Source of the DNA: Bolinopsis microptera
Lineage: Eukaryota; Ctenophora; Tentaculata; Lobata; Bolinopsidae
Assembly (NCBI RefSeq): GCF_026151205.1
Contig: NC_087083.1
Location: 3,114,536 to 3,178,535 of the forward strand
DNA: 64,000 bases
Reading direction: 5' to 3'
Below are positions 12,577 to 22,386 of this stretch, piece after piece. The notes below the pieces were generated by a model, which made no database searches, was not told the origin of the DNA, and was given only the letters and a program-made list of their open reading frames with translations. The translations under genes were made by a program, and so were the position numbers. The stretch's first letter is position 1. Every line of letters starts with the position of its first letter.

Positions 12577-15500
12577 TTAACTTATTTCGAGAGGAAGTTT
12601 ATTCCAGAGCAGATGTGTCCGATAAAAGAATGATTTCTTAAGGAGACTGCTATTACACTGTGTTTGAACAAGAGTCGTTACATAACTTAGGCTGTCATGG
12701 TGACATGATCTTAAGCGTGTGCTTCCTTTGTATAGTTGTAAGTAATTAGGAAGCTCTTGTGTGCATACACCATTGACTATTTTGTGAAACAAGGTCAGGT
12801 CATTCAATTCAAACCTCTTGCTGAGAGGAAGGATTTTCAATTGATGACATTTGTAAGTATAGTTTTCAAAGGACTGATAGCTTGTGAATTCCTCATCAAA
12901 AATCCACTTAATACACCTTTTTTGAAAAGCATCCATCTTATCTAGTTGTGTTTTATTAAATGGACGCCAGATTTGGGAACAGTGTTCAAATTGACTTCTA
13001 ACAAGTGCAAGGTATAAATTTCTTCTTCGTCTCTCATCTTGGACAAATGAGCAAGTGCGTTTCAGCAGCCCAAATTTTTGGTTAGCTTTGGACAATATTT
13101 TAGTTATGTGTTCTTCAAAACGAAAGCCCTGATTTATAACGACTCCAAGATCTGTTTCCGTACTGGTGTAATCTAAGGGAGTATTACCGAGCAAATATTG
13201 AAATCTGATAAATGGAATAGGTAATATCCTACTGCTGAATTTCTTTCCAGGAATAGAGAGGACTTTACACTTTGATGGATGGAATCGCATTTTATTTTCT
13301 ATGCTCCAAGAATTAAGTTCATTTATGTTATTCTGAAGTGTGCAATAATCGTTGTATGATTTAATAGGACTCCATATTTTCGTGTCATCAGCATAAAGTA
13401 CCAAATTTGTGCCTGAACTTAATCTCATGGGAAGATCGTTTATGAATAAGACAAATAGAATGGGACCTAGGACGGAGCCTTGAGGAACTCCAGACAAAAC
13501 AGGTTTGATCTCTGAATGTCTACCATCAACTAAAACACATTGTTCCCGTTCACTAAGATAGTTGGTTAGGAATTTGAGTAGCCTTCCTTCAATATTAAAG
13601 ACGAGTTTAAGTTTCTTAAGAATAAGATCATGATTTACAGAATCAAAGGCTTTAGCAAAATCAAAGCAAATGATGTCTACACTTATAGTCGAACAGTCAT
13701 TGAGGGATAGCGTGACACTGTCAATAAAGTTAATCATATTTGTGGTACAAGATCTGTCTCCAAGAAATCCATGCTGTCTATCATCAAGAAGATGCATTGT
13801 TTTATTCAAGAGTTCCTGTTTAATAAGGCGTTCAAATGTTTTCATTATAAGACTAGTTAGGGAAATCGGCCGATAATTCTCAATGTCCTCCTTACTACCC
13901 TTCTTGTGAACCGGAACTACGTGAGCCAGCTTCCATTCAGTTGGAATAATACCGGAGTTATATGATATCTCAAATAAAATTGAAAGTGGGCAAGCGAGAC
14001 TACCAGCACAGTTCTTCAGTATCTTACCATGGATACCGTCAGGGCCGCAAGCTTTGTTAGAATTAATGTTCCTTAAGAGATGTTTTATATTCTCTGCACA
14101 GAAAGTTAAGTCGAATTCAGTATCACTTCTCCAATCAATATCAATATCATACTTAGATTCGTCAGAAAATTGTTCTGAGAAATACTGATTGAACATATTT
14201 GCTTTGTCTAATGGAGATTCTCTGTATGTTTCTCTAAGGTACATCCTATCCGGTATTCTTGAATTCTTTGAAGAGGATTTTACATGCGACCAGAATTTCT
14301 TTGAGATCAATGCAGGGTCATCATCGTTATATAGATTATCGTTCATCTTCTGATCAGATAGATTTTTGAACTGTGTTCTTAGTGAGCAAAACTTAAAATA
14401 ATCCTTTTGTTGGCCGGTTAGTTTCCACTTTTCATGAGCTCTTTTTTTCTTCAAGTATGCCTCATGGGCCTCTGAGTCAAACCAGGGATTTCTATATGCT
14501 AACTTTAAAGTAATAGTTGGGATATGCTTTGAGATACTTTTCGATATTACAGACTTTAAGGCAAGCCAACAATATTCAGGATCTCCTAGCTTTAAAAACA
14601 TAGCATTCCAGTCAATAGAATTCAAGTCTTCGTTAATGGCCGTCCAGTTTGCCTTCTTAAAGTTGAGAATCTTTCTTTTAGGACATTTAGAATAAGTGAT
14701 TTTTGTAGCAACTTTAAAAGCTATTGGATAATGGTCAGATTTGCAAGCACCGTGACCCTTCAATACCGTAAGATCTCTTACTAAATTTTTACAATTACTC
14801 AAAAGAAGGTCTAGTATGTTACCCTTAACATGTGTAGGACTACTTATACATTGATCTAGATCAAAGTTATGGAATGTTGTAATGAAGTCCTCTTCAATTA
14901 AACTAGAAGGTGTAACAATTCCGTCCTCAGAAAACCAATCTACTCCATTGAGATTAAAATCACCAACGATGAAAAGTTTTTTAGGGCGTTTGCTTGAGTA
15001 GAAAGACTTGATTGTACTGGCAATACTTTCATGGTTTACTGTTCCTAAAGTTCCGACTCTGTAAACCACACAAAAAATGTATTTACTTTCACCTATGTTT
15101 ATTTCAATAGCGGCCATTTCGGACCCCTTACGTACAGACAGTCTTTTGATTTCAGCTTGAATATCAGATCTGATTGCTATCAAGACTCCTCCACCATTTT
15201 TCCTATATTTTTTCGGATTGTTATCATCAGGTGGATGTGATACTTTTGAGCGATCATTTCTAAATACTTCATAGTTAGAGCTTTGAATGACCTCTCTATC
15301 CATTACAGAGTTTTTAAGCCAAGTCTCTGTAAGCAGAATAACGTCAGGATGTGAATCTTCAATATGTGCATTAAGTTCATATATTTTGGATTTATCAAGA
15401 TGAGGTTGCTTACTGTTAAGTTGAGAAAACGGTATCAAGCCTTGAACATTCTGATAATAGACTGATATGTGATTAGGGCCGGGATTAAGCATACTAGGGT

Positions 15501-16038
15501 TTGATATTGCAATAAGCAAGAAGTTTAAGGTCAATAGAAGTAAAATCGACATACACAGAACTTGCCTAGATGTGCTAGTTACTGCACCAAACACTATATT
15601 AGTGGCAGTCAGCCTTTCAACTCGGTATCTCCGACTGAGTCTTTGGTACTGAGTAAAGATGAAGTTCTTAATTGCAAAACCAAAGATATACAGGTATGCA
15701 CAATTAATATGAGACACAAGTGGGAAGGCCTTACTGGTATTAAAGTAGAATCTACTGGGATGAATAAACCTATCAATCTCATTGGACTCTTTCGAGCTTG
15801 TTAAAATCATTCCAATTAGACAAAACATGATGAACAAGTGCAGAACATAGATACCAATGTTAGATGGTCTAGAATTGAAGATAAGTGCATCTTCAAATAT
15901 CCTAGTCCTGATATCCGATCCAAACCTAACCCCCCTACCCCAAGCAGAACTATCCACTTGACAGGAATTCTTTGGTGCTCTAGAATTACAAAAGCAGCCG
16001 ATTCGCATCCTGTAAAGTGTTAGATCGATCATTGTCAA
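12577..16038 (-). CDS. LINE ORF2: AP endonuclease and reverse transcriptase
   Basis: The protein has 1153 residues and nicks target DNA and reverse-transcribes the LINE RNA. An endonuclease of the exonuclease/endonuclease/phosphatase fold covers about 190-445: YYQNVQGL with the Asn near 196, LLTETWL with Glu near 238, GDFNLNGVDW near 359-368, and SDHYP near 435. Reverse transcriptase covers about 655-930: YRPISLTS near 722, DFAKAFDSVNHD near 793, SGVPQGSVLGP near 849, and the catalytic YADD near 882-885. A C-terminal thumb-like region follows. The first ~185 residues are unusual, with two hydrophobic stretches (about 61-80 and 159-178). The true start may lie downstream, because LNPGPN just before the endonuclease is a common CR1-type boundary. 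There is no internal stop. Confidence 0.9.
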   Translation of the reverse strand: MTMIDLTLYRMRIGCFCNSRAPKNSCQVDSSAWGRGVRFGSDIRTRIFEDALIFNSRPSNIGIYVLHLFIMFCLIGMILTSSKESNEIDRFIHPSRFYFNTSKAFPLVSHINCAYLYIFGFAIKNFIFTQYQRLSRRYRVERLTATNIVFGAVTSTSRQVLCMSILLLLTLNFLLIAISNPSMLNPGPNHISVYYQNVQGLIPFSQLNSKQPHLDKSKIYELNAHIEDSHPDVILLTETWLKNSVMDREVIQSSNYEVFRNDRSKVSHPPDDNNPKKYRKNGGGVLIAIRSDIQAEIKRLSVRKGSEMAAIEINIGESKYIFCVVYRVGTLGTVNHESIASTIKSFYSSKRPKKLFIVGDFNLNGVDWFSEDGIVTPSSLIEEDFITTFHNFDLDQCISSPTHVKGNILDLLLSNCKNLVRDLTVLKGHGACKSDHYPIAFKVATKITYSKCPKRKILNFKKANWTAINEDLNSIDWNAMFLKLGDPEYCWLALKSVISKSISKHIPTITLKLAYRNPWFDSEAHEAYLKKKRAHEKWKLTGQQKDYFKFCSLRTQFKNLSDQKMNDNLYNDDDPALISKKFWSHVKSSSKNSRIPDRMYLRETYRESPLDKANMFNQYFSEQFSDESKYDIDIDWRSDTEFDLTFCAENIKHLLRNINSNKACGPDGIHGKILKNCAGSLACPLSILFEISYNSGIIPTEWKLAHVVPVHKKGSKEDIENYRPISLTSLIMKTFERLIKQELLNKTMHLLDDRQHGFLGDRSCTTNMINFIDSVTLSLNDCSTISVDIICFDFAKAFDSVNHDLILKKLKLVFNIEGRLLKFLTNYLSEREQCVLVDGRHSEIKPVLSGVPQGSVLGPILFVLFINDLPMRLSSGTNLVLYADDTKIWSPIKSYNDYCTLQNNINELNSWSIENKMRFHPSKCKVLSIPGKKFSSRILPIPFIRFQYLLGNTPLDYTSTETDLGVVINQGFRFEEHITKILSKANQKFGLLKRTCSFVQDERRRRNLYLALVRSQFEHCSQIWRPFNKTQLDKMDAFQKRCIKWIFDEEFTSYQSFENYTYKCHQLKILPLSKRFELNDLTLFHKIVNGVCTQELPNYLQLYKGSTRLRSCHHDSLSYVTTLVQTQCNSSLLKKSFFYRTHLLWNKLPLEIS

Positions 16039-16217
16039 AAATTTAATTCAAATGTAATTTAAAATATGCATACAGCCTACCAGTGTGAACCATTGGGTTG
16101 CACCCTGGCAATTAAAAATCATTTGTGTTAATGAAAACATATTTCAAAATTGTTCAACCCTGAATTGACTCCATTACCGCAGCACAGTAGGTATCAAATT
16201 TTTAATAGAATTGCGGT

Positions 16218-17555
16218 TTAGAAACCAAGAGGATTGAACCATTTTGAATGAATAATAAATATGTAGAATCTTGCAAGAACACCCATGCCTTTATTATTTG
16301 GGTGAATATCAAAACGCTGTTTCTTAGTGTCAAAATGCGGGAAAAGTCTCGTGTTGATGCAGCCCCTAGCATCCAAGAAAGCAGGAAAGATATCTAAGAA
16401 ATAATGCCTATACCGGGAGCACATATTGTAAATCAGATTATTCATTCGAATAACATTTCTCTCAGTAAATTTACAACCATTAGGATTAATTGGAGGAACA
16501 GATTGAAACCATACTTTTGCAGTTGGAAGTATCAACTTTATGGAACTCATTAAACTAGATACCGCACTTTTAAGATGTGCTATTCCATTATCACAGTACC
16601 GTATATCATTAGTACCAACAGACACAAATAATTTAACAACTTCTAAATTAGGGTTATCTTTCACGAATTTCTCGATATCTCTCTTGACCTTATCAAGTTT
16701 ACTGCCTCCAACGGCGATGTTCTTAACTACTTGCTTATTCTTTCCTAACAATTTTTCATCTAATCTAGCAGCAAAAGAGTCCCCAGCAACAAGAACAATC
16801 TTCTGCTTTTTCGTGACTTGTTCATTGACTTGGGATAAATCCACTTGATCCTCTTCAGGAGGTTTAATCTTACGGAACGAGAGACTAAAACGTACTTGTT
16901 CATTTTCACCGACTTTACCAGAATAAACTGCATGTCTCATTTTAGATTGAGCACCAGGTTTCATAATGTTCATGGTTTTATCAGTGGCTGGTAGCACATG
17001 ATCAGGACTATCGCTGTTTTTATTACTATCAAGAACGATTGAAAGTTCTCGTGGTGCACCTAGTGAAACAGTACAAATTGAGCTAGTCTGAGATATGAGT
17101 GGCTCGTTATCACGATGGAGTCGGAGAGTAGACTTGCTCGATGCATAACGAGTTATCAGGCAGGAGTCCATATCACCAGATGTTGAAGGGTGATTGTTAA
17201 CCACTTCCATGAGCTTGCAAAAATTGGGGTAATCGTTTATAGGAATTGGTTTGTTCATAACATGACCATAGTTATAAGAATGAGTGGTCGGACTAAGCCA
17301 CTGAGTAGTGACTGGACGACCCCTCTGTTTTAAGTTAAGAGAGTCAAGCTCTTTTCGGAGGTCATCACAAAGGGTTTTGTCCAAGTTAAGGTCGTTAACA
17401 TGTTCAACAAGGGATACAATGTCATCAGACGAGGCAGTAGATTCTGCAGCAGATTCAGAAGCAACGTCGAGGGTTAGGGCTTCCAACATTGCACGTTTTT
17501 CAGCTAGAGTGGCTGTTTTGAGAAGATCGACGAACACTTTGGGTAATTCTTGCAT
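16218..17555 (-). CDS. LINE ORF1: AlkB-like 2OG-Fe(II) dioxygenase domain fused to SGNH hydrolase
   Basis: The protein has 445 residues and three parts. Residues 1-85 are acidic and helical. Residues ~95-230 carry the pattern of AlkB-family 2-oxoglutarate/Fe(II) dioxygenases: LRLHRDNE (His147, Asp149 as the HxD pair), MRHAVYSG (His208 as the third iron ligand), and RFSLSFR (Arg222-x5-Arg228, the AlkB signature for 2-oxoglutarate binding). Residues ~252-435 are an SGNH/GDSL hydrolase: VAGDSF (Ser260), AVGGSK, VGTNDI (Asn316), and DIHP (Asp416, His418). SGNH esterases are known in CR1-type ORF1 proteins; the dioxygenase next to it is what stands out. A plausible role is RNA or nucleic-acid dealkylation in the RNP, but this is inference. 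All catalytic positions appear intact. Confidence 0.8.
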   Translation of the reverse strand: MQELPKVFVDLLKTATLAEKRAMLEALTLDVASESAAESTASSDDIVSLVEHVNDLNLDKTLCDDLRKELDSLNLKQRGRPVTTQWLSPTTHSYNYGHVMNKPIPINDYPNFCKLMEVVNNHPSTSGDMDSCLITRYASSKSTLRLHRDNEPLISQTSSICTVSLGAPRELSIVLDSNKNSDSPDHVLPATDKTMNIMKPGAQSKMRHAVYSGKVGENEQVRFSLSFRKIKPPEEDQVDLSQVNEQVTKKQKIVLVAGDSFAARLDEKLLGKNKQVVKNIAVGGSKLDKVKRDIEKFVKDNPNLEVVKLFVSVGTNDIRYCDNGIAHLKSAVSSLMSSIKLILPTAKVWFQSVPPINPNGCKFTERNVIRMNNLIYNMCSRYRHYFLDIFPAFLDARGCINTRLFPHFDTKKQRFDIHPNNKGMGVLARFYIFIIHSKWFNPLGF

Positions 17556-18844
17556 TGTTTGTCGAAGTAGGACGCCAGGTGATCAAGGGGCAGATCAGGA
17601 GTACAGCAGTGTCGGCAGGACAACTATCAGTGATCAAAGACCTGGGAAATAAAAGGGCCGAGCAGATCATGTAAATAAAAGGATCAATGACAAAAGAATG
17701 AGAGTGAAGGGAGATCTATGTAGAGTAATAGTTAGTAATGAAAACTATCAATCAAAATGTAAGTGAGCTAGAAAATTGGAAATTGAATAAATGAAGTTAG
17801 AAAACTGACCTTGTTAAGATTTCAGAGATGTCCCAGCCAAGCTGGGACAGAGAATAAAAGACTGCCGTACACCGCTACACTGCCTCACTACCCCCGTCTC
17901 AACCCGGGACACCGGCTGACTTTACTCCAGCGACATTCTGTCCACGAGTGGACCCATCGTCTTAGCCATAATCAATTGAAATCTCAAATTATTTGTTATA
18001 TAGTAGTGTTGAAAGTATTAAAACTTTTGAGTTTGATTTTGAAAACGATATTGATTTTGATTTTGATTTTGATAACGATATTGGTTTTGATTTTAAAAAC
18101 GATATTGATTTTGATTTTAAAAACACCCATCCCAAAATAGCTGAAATCCAGATAGTTAGATGGGCGTGGCCCCTGTGAGTAGCCTGAGTGGGTTGGGAGG
18201 TCGAAACTTGATTTTTCTGATGGTTTGGGACAGGTACTAACTATTTAAACCACTAAACTTGTTCCAAATACCCCGGAACATAAATCCCATACGGCTAATT
18301 AGCTAGCTGAGCCATCTCGGCCGCCACCAAAAAAAAAAAATTTCAAAATCAAAATGGTTTTCAAAATCAAAATCAATATCGTTTTCGAAATCAAAATCAA
18401 TATCGTTTTCGAAATCAAAATCAATATCGTTTTTAAAATCAAAATCAATATCGTTTTTAAAATCAAAATCAATATCGTTTTAAAAATCAAAACCAATATC
18501 GTTATCAAAATCAAAATCAAAATCGTTTTCAAAATCAAACTCAAAATCGTTTTAAAAATGAGAATCGTTTTCAATTTCAATATGAAAATCGTTTTTTATT
18601 TAAATTTTAAAATCATTTTACAAATCAAATTCAAAATCGTTTTTATTTTGCGATTAATTGTATGATTAATTTTTTAATTCAAAATTTTCAGTGAAAATTT
18701 TGGTGAGCCATCTCGGCCGCCATAGTCGTGGTCCAAATGCATGCCTTACCTAGCTGGCACTCCAATCCTTGTGTGCGGCGCTCTTTTAAGCTTCCTGCAC
18801 GTACGTGAGAGTAGCAAACAATAAACTAGCAAACTAGGTAAATA

Positions 18845-19309
18845 CAGGGTGTACCACATAAAGTGTGACTTTTTTCCACTTCAATAGTATTTGTATCACG
18901 TGGTGACCCCCACGGTCGCTTCACTACACCACTACGCTACAGGGGGAGCCGCGCACTTCGTGCGCGGCGGGTCATACAACGTATGACAAAATAGTATTTG
19001 ACAAAATTAAAATTCACTGTTAATTTTAACTAAATTTTGTCAGAAATATAGTTAAATTGATAAAAATAATAAAAAATATGATTAATAGTTAAGCATCTTC
19101 TCAAAAAAAGCCACCCTTCCCAAAAATTAAATATTTTAGTCTGAAATTGACCTTATTTATGGCTGAGGTCCAAGATTTTCAAAATCGAATAAAAACGTTT
19201 TAAAGGCCTTCCTCAAAATTCACAATGTGACGAAGAGTTTTTAGCAACTGCTCCTTCATAATATTTTGTATCATTTCACAAAAAGTTACACTTTTTGTGG
19301 TACACCCTG
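18845..19309. mobile_element. MITE, Tc1/mariner-like, 465 bp
   Basis: The ends are inverted copies of cagggtgtaccacataaagt (left) and the complement of actttttgtggtacaccctg (right), each flanked by TA at 18843-18844 and 19310-19311. The interior contains the short hairpin gcgcacttcgtgcgc. There is no coding capacity. Confidence 0.8.
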
Positions 19310-19701
19310 TACATGCCCAAAAGTCAAAACCATGAAGCTTAATGTTCATGTTAATTATTTCATTTCATATGTACCTTTGCAAGTCAAAATAACTTTTTCC
19401 CTCTGTACACAATTATAAACTTATAAATAAATAAACTTATAGTTATATATAATAATAAAATAATAAAACTCGACTTTTGACTTATTTGACGAGCTATATT
19501 TCCCATAATCGCACCGATTTTTTTTGGTTATTTTCCAGGGTTTGCGATTACAAAACTAATCGCTCTGACTTTCTGAAAGATACCGTGATATATTAATTAT
19601 TAATACAAGTTCCAGTTTATCTTATAACCGTTTCATTTGTTTGCGAGTAATATATTCTACGCGGCGTTGTTTTATCTTAGAAATTACAGAAGTACTATTA
19701 C
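19310..19701. other. Left remnant of an interrupted receptor segment
   Basis: The first 300 bp show nothing recognisable. About 19635-19701 (tttatcttagaaattacaga and flanks) match 32905-32960, where the sequence is uninterrupted. This is therefore the left half of a locus A segment cut by the palindromic element that starts at 19702. Confidence 0.7.
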
Positions 19702-19957
19702 AGCCCCCTCCCGGGTTGCAACATTGCCATGTTACGCAAATAATTGCCGCGCTAACGAAATATTTGCCATCTTAGCAAAATATGCGCCGTGTTATGATGT
19801 ATTTGCCAGGCTGCGCGTGATGATGCAAATATTTCATAAGGAGGCGAATTTTACGTTAGGAAAATGCGCATTCTTAGCAAAATATTTGCCAAACGGTCTG
19901 ACGCGCGCTGCACGCTCCTTTTTAGTTTGTTTACGCGAGAATGAAATCTTTGCATTC

Positions 19958-20275
19958 TTAGCAAAATATTCGCCTCCTTATAATTTATTTGCGCGAGAGT
20001 TAAATCTACGCTTTCTTAGCAAAATATTCGCCACCTTATAATTTATTTGCGCGAGAGTTAAATCTACGCTTTCTTAGCAAAATATTCGCCACCTTATAAT
20101 TTATTTGCGCGAGAGTTAAATCTACGCTTTCTTAGCAAAATATTCGCCACCTTATAATTTATTTGCGGGAGAGTTAAATCTACGCTTTCTTAGCATAATA
20201 TTTGCCGCCTTATAATTTATTTGCGGGAGAGTTAAATCTAGCTACGCTTTCTTAGAAAAATCTTTGCCACCTTAT
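19958..20275. repeat. 58-bp tandem repeat inside the left arm, about five copies
   Basis: The unit contains ttatttgcgcgagagttaaa and tacgctttcttagcaaaata. The mirrored block in the right arm (about 28680-28870) has roughly three units, so copy number has changed since the arms formed. Confidence 0.8.
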
Positions 20276-21331
20276 ATTTTACATAACTTCATTTGTGATA
20301 GGAATTAGGATCATATGCTGCTTACGACTCTGCAGTGGATCACATACTGTATACGTGGATTGAACTGACCCGAAGGGATTATGATCAGTGGATCGAAATA
20401 CATAACGTGACCGACGAATCGCGTCCACAAGATCACTTCGAAATAAGTAACGTGAACCGGCCTGACGAATCACTTGATGAGTTTATAATCCAAAAGAAGG
20501 ATAGGATCTGACCTGAACTTGGAAATAAGATAGGATATTGTGTCGCACTGAATATAATAGAGTTCGCTACCTGGATTGTAGTGCGACACATACTGTAGTC
20601 AGTGTAGTGCGAAAGATTACTTTTATAGTGTTAGCAGTTAAAAATCTAAACTTCATCAAATATCAAACCACAGTACGAATTATTGCACTAATGCCGGTTA
20701 TAATGAGGTCTAAAACACACGCTCAAAGTTAAAGTGTGTTTATATTTACCAATTAAACTTTAGTTGATGTTAACTTGTTAATTATAACTGTGTACGAGTA
20801 CGACTACCTACCTAACAGTAACCGCTTCGATTTGTTTAACAAAACATCATTTTCCGAACTAGAGTGCGGTACCTATGACAGATGACTTAGACTTTACTCC
20901 GCTAGAAACAACAAAATTTAAACAATTGGACAGTAGCGAATCTACCTAGCGAACTTTAGTGTTAGAACTTAGCGGTGACCGACAACTAGGAACCTCTCAT
21001 TCCGGCCTCCCACAGCTAGGTATCACATGACATGGCCCAATCAGTGACGTATCATTTGTGATGTGATCCATATTATTCACATGACAGTTTAGTAAGTAGT
21101 TGTGTTTGAGAAGTGTTTGAGCTCTCGGCATGTGTTCACATAACGGACGTGAGCCAGGTCCAAAAGGGGCTGGTTCTCGTATCCAAGGATGTGAGCCGAG
21201 CATGCACTGAAGCGGAAAGCTGCTGAACAGCCCAAGGCAGTAGAGCCAAGGCGTCCGGATCTGCACAGCACTCTGAAGCGAAGACCTCAGAAGAATTCCT
21301 CCTTCCTTCTACATGCACCTCCACGAGACGG

Positions 21332-21524
21332 GACGAGCCCTTTGTTATCTTCGGCGGGAAGACAGATCGGAATGTACGAGTCGTTGCCTTCTCTACAGCC
21401 CGGAACCTTGCTACGCTGGCATGGTAGCAACTGGATTGCAGACGGCACGTTTTACGTCGCCCCGAATATATTCACCCAGAGCTATACGATTCATGCTGTT
21501 ATTGACCAGAAATTTTTGCTGTGA
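21332..21524 (+). pseudogene. MULE-type transposase fragment, left arm
   Basis: Two neighbouring frames together give the conserved block in front of the first catalytic Asp of Mutator-like transposases. DEPFVIFGGKTDRNVRVVAF then STARNLATLAW (21332-21424) is followed, after a frame change, by WIADGTFYVAPNIFTQSYTI (from 21432) ending at a stop at 21524. The pattern 'DGTF..aP..F.Q.Y.IHa' is characteristic of MULE/FLYWCH-type proteins. The fragment covers under 70 residues and lacks the other catalytic residues. It is a captured or decayed remnant, mirrored in the right arm. Confidence 0.65.
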
Positions 21525-21790
21525 AATCAGTGGATACCTGAAGATTGAGAGATGGACGCCTCGAGATTGTTCTACAAGGGCCCCCGACTGTTTAAACCAA
21601 CTTCAATCGATGTATTTTCGAACGCTGATTCCGAATAACCCCTCATGACATCGATCACGTGATATGACCGTAAGTTGACCCAAACTAAAGTCAACTACCT
21701 TCAGATCACGCACTGAAGTCCACCAGGGAAATATATTGAAAAATCTATTTTGTCAAATTCGAAGAAAACTTTTTGTGAATTACCTAAGTT

Positions 21791-22386
21791 TAGGGGGTGC
21801 ACCATAAAAATAAACATGCTCGGATTTTAAAAATTTTTGTACTATTGTTTTCTAGAGACTGTGAGGATTGTCACAATACCAAATTTGTCATACCTTTTTG
21901 GAAAGATCAGTGAGTTTCGCCTAGGTGCCATATTTGATGGTGCGCGGCTTTTGGAGCAAAATTAGCTGTAAAAGTCGCGTAATTTGACCAAATTTGACCA
22001 AATTCGTTGATTTTTGTCGTATTATTTGGATATATCTTCAGTTCCTTAAATGAGATCGTTCTGAAAATTGGCGACGACCTTCCAATAGGGCTTTCACAAC
22101 TGTCCGAAAAATTTGGTGGATATCGGAGTTGATATAGTGATCAAAATGGGGCAAAATACGCTGCTTTTAGCTGTAACATAATGTCTGACGATTGGATATG
22201 CTTTAAACTTTTCGGACACCTTCCTTGTAAGTCTGTGAGTATGCTTACCAATTTTTGTTGCAATCGGACGTCGGGAAGGATACTAAATATCTATTTGTGT
22301 GAAGAAAATTGTGCTGGCCGAAATTAACGCTAAAAAACCATCCTACAGTCGGCACGCGCGGCTTACTGTCGAAGGCGCACTACCGA
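21791..22386. mobile_element. 596-bp insertion in the left arm
   Basis: It is flanked by ctaagtt on both sides (21784-21790 and 22387-22393). The right arm at the matching place reads straight through (tacctaagttatgtttg in complement), so it is an empty site. The ends are imperfect inverted copies (tagggggtgcacc and complement of ggcgcactaccga). No coding frame was seen. Confidence 0.75.

Larger units (their letters stand above)
12052..18027 (-). mobile_element. Near full-length two-ORF LINE, CR1/L2-type
   Basis: This is a 5.98-kb minus-strand retrotransposon: a ~470-bp 5' region, ORF1 (17555-16218), a 179-bp gap, ORF2 (16038-12577) and a 525-bp 3' region. The 3' end has AATAAA and an A-run on the minus strand (about 12052-12068). 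A stretch rich in ggguugg-type repeats lies at about 12362-12396. It sits in the left arm of a foldback element, and the arm sequence is continuous once the LINE is removed. Both reading frames are intact, so the insertion is probably recent. Clade is inferred from the APE/RT motifs and the esterase-type ORF1. Confidence 0.85.
11871..18722. mobile_element. Foldback element with TA target duplication, split by a LINE
   Basis: The ends are inverted copies of tggcggccgagatggctcac, each flanked by TA (11869-11870 and 18723-18724). The left arm, 11871-12051, matches the complement of 18540-18722. It stops exactly where its continuation resumes at 18028 (gagtttgattttgaaaacg), so 12052-18027 is a later insertion. 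The inner arms are runs of 'gattttgattttgaaaacgat' type (18028-18125 against the complement of 18420-18550) around a spacer at 18126-18310. A second inner copy of gagccatctcggccgccacc sits near 18309. No transposase was seen, so it is non-autonomous. Confidence 0.75.

Noticed and set aside
18028-18665. Ile/Lys/Leu-rich frames in the foldback arms
   Set aside because: They are translations of gattttgattttgaaaacgat-type repeats on both strands.
21313-21648. 111-codon frame in the palindrome arm
   Set aside because: It overlaps the MULE remnant in other frames; only the transposase-like readings show family motifs.
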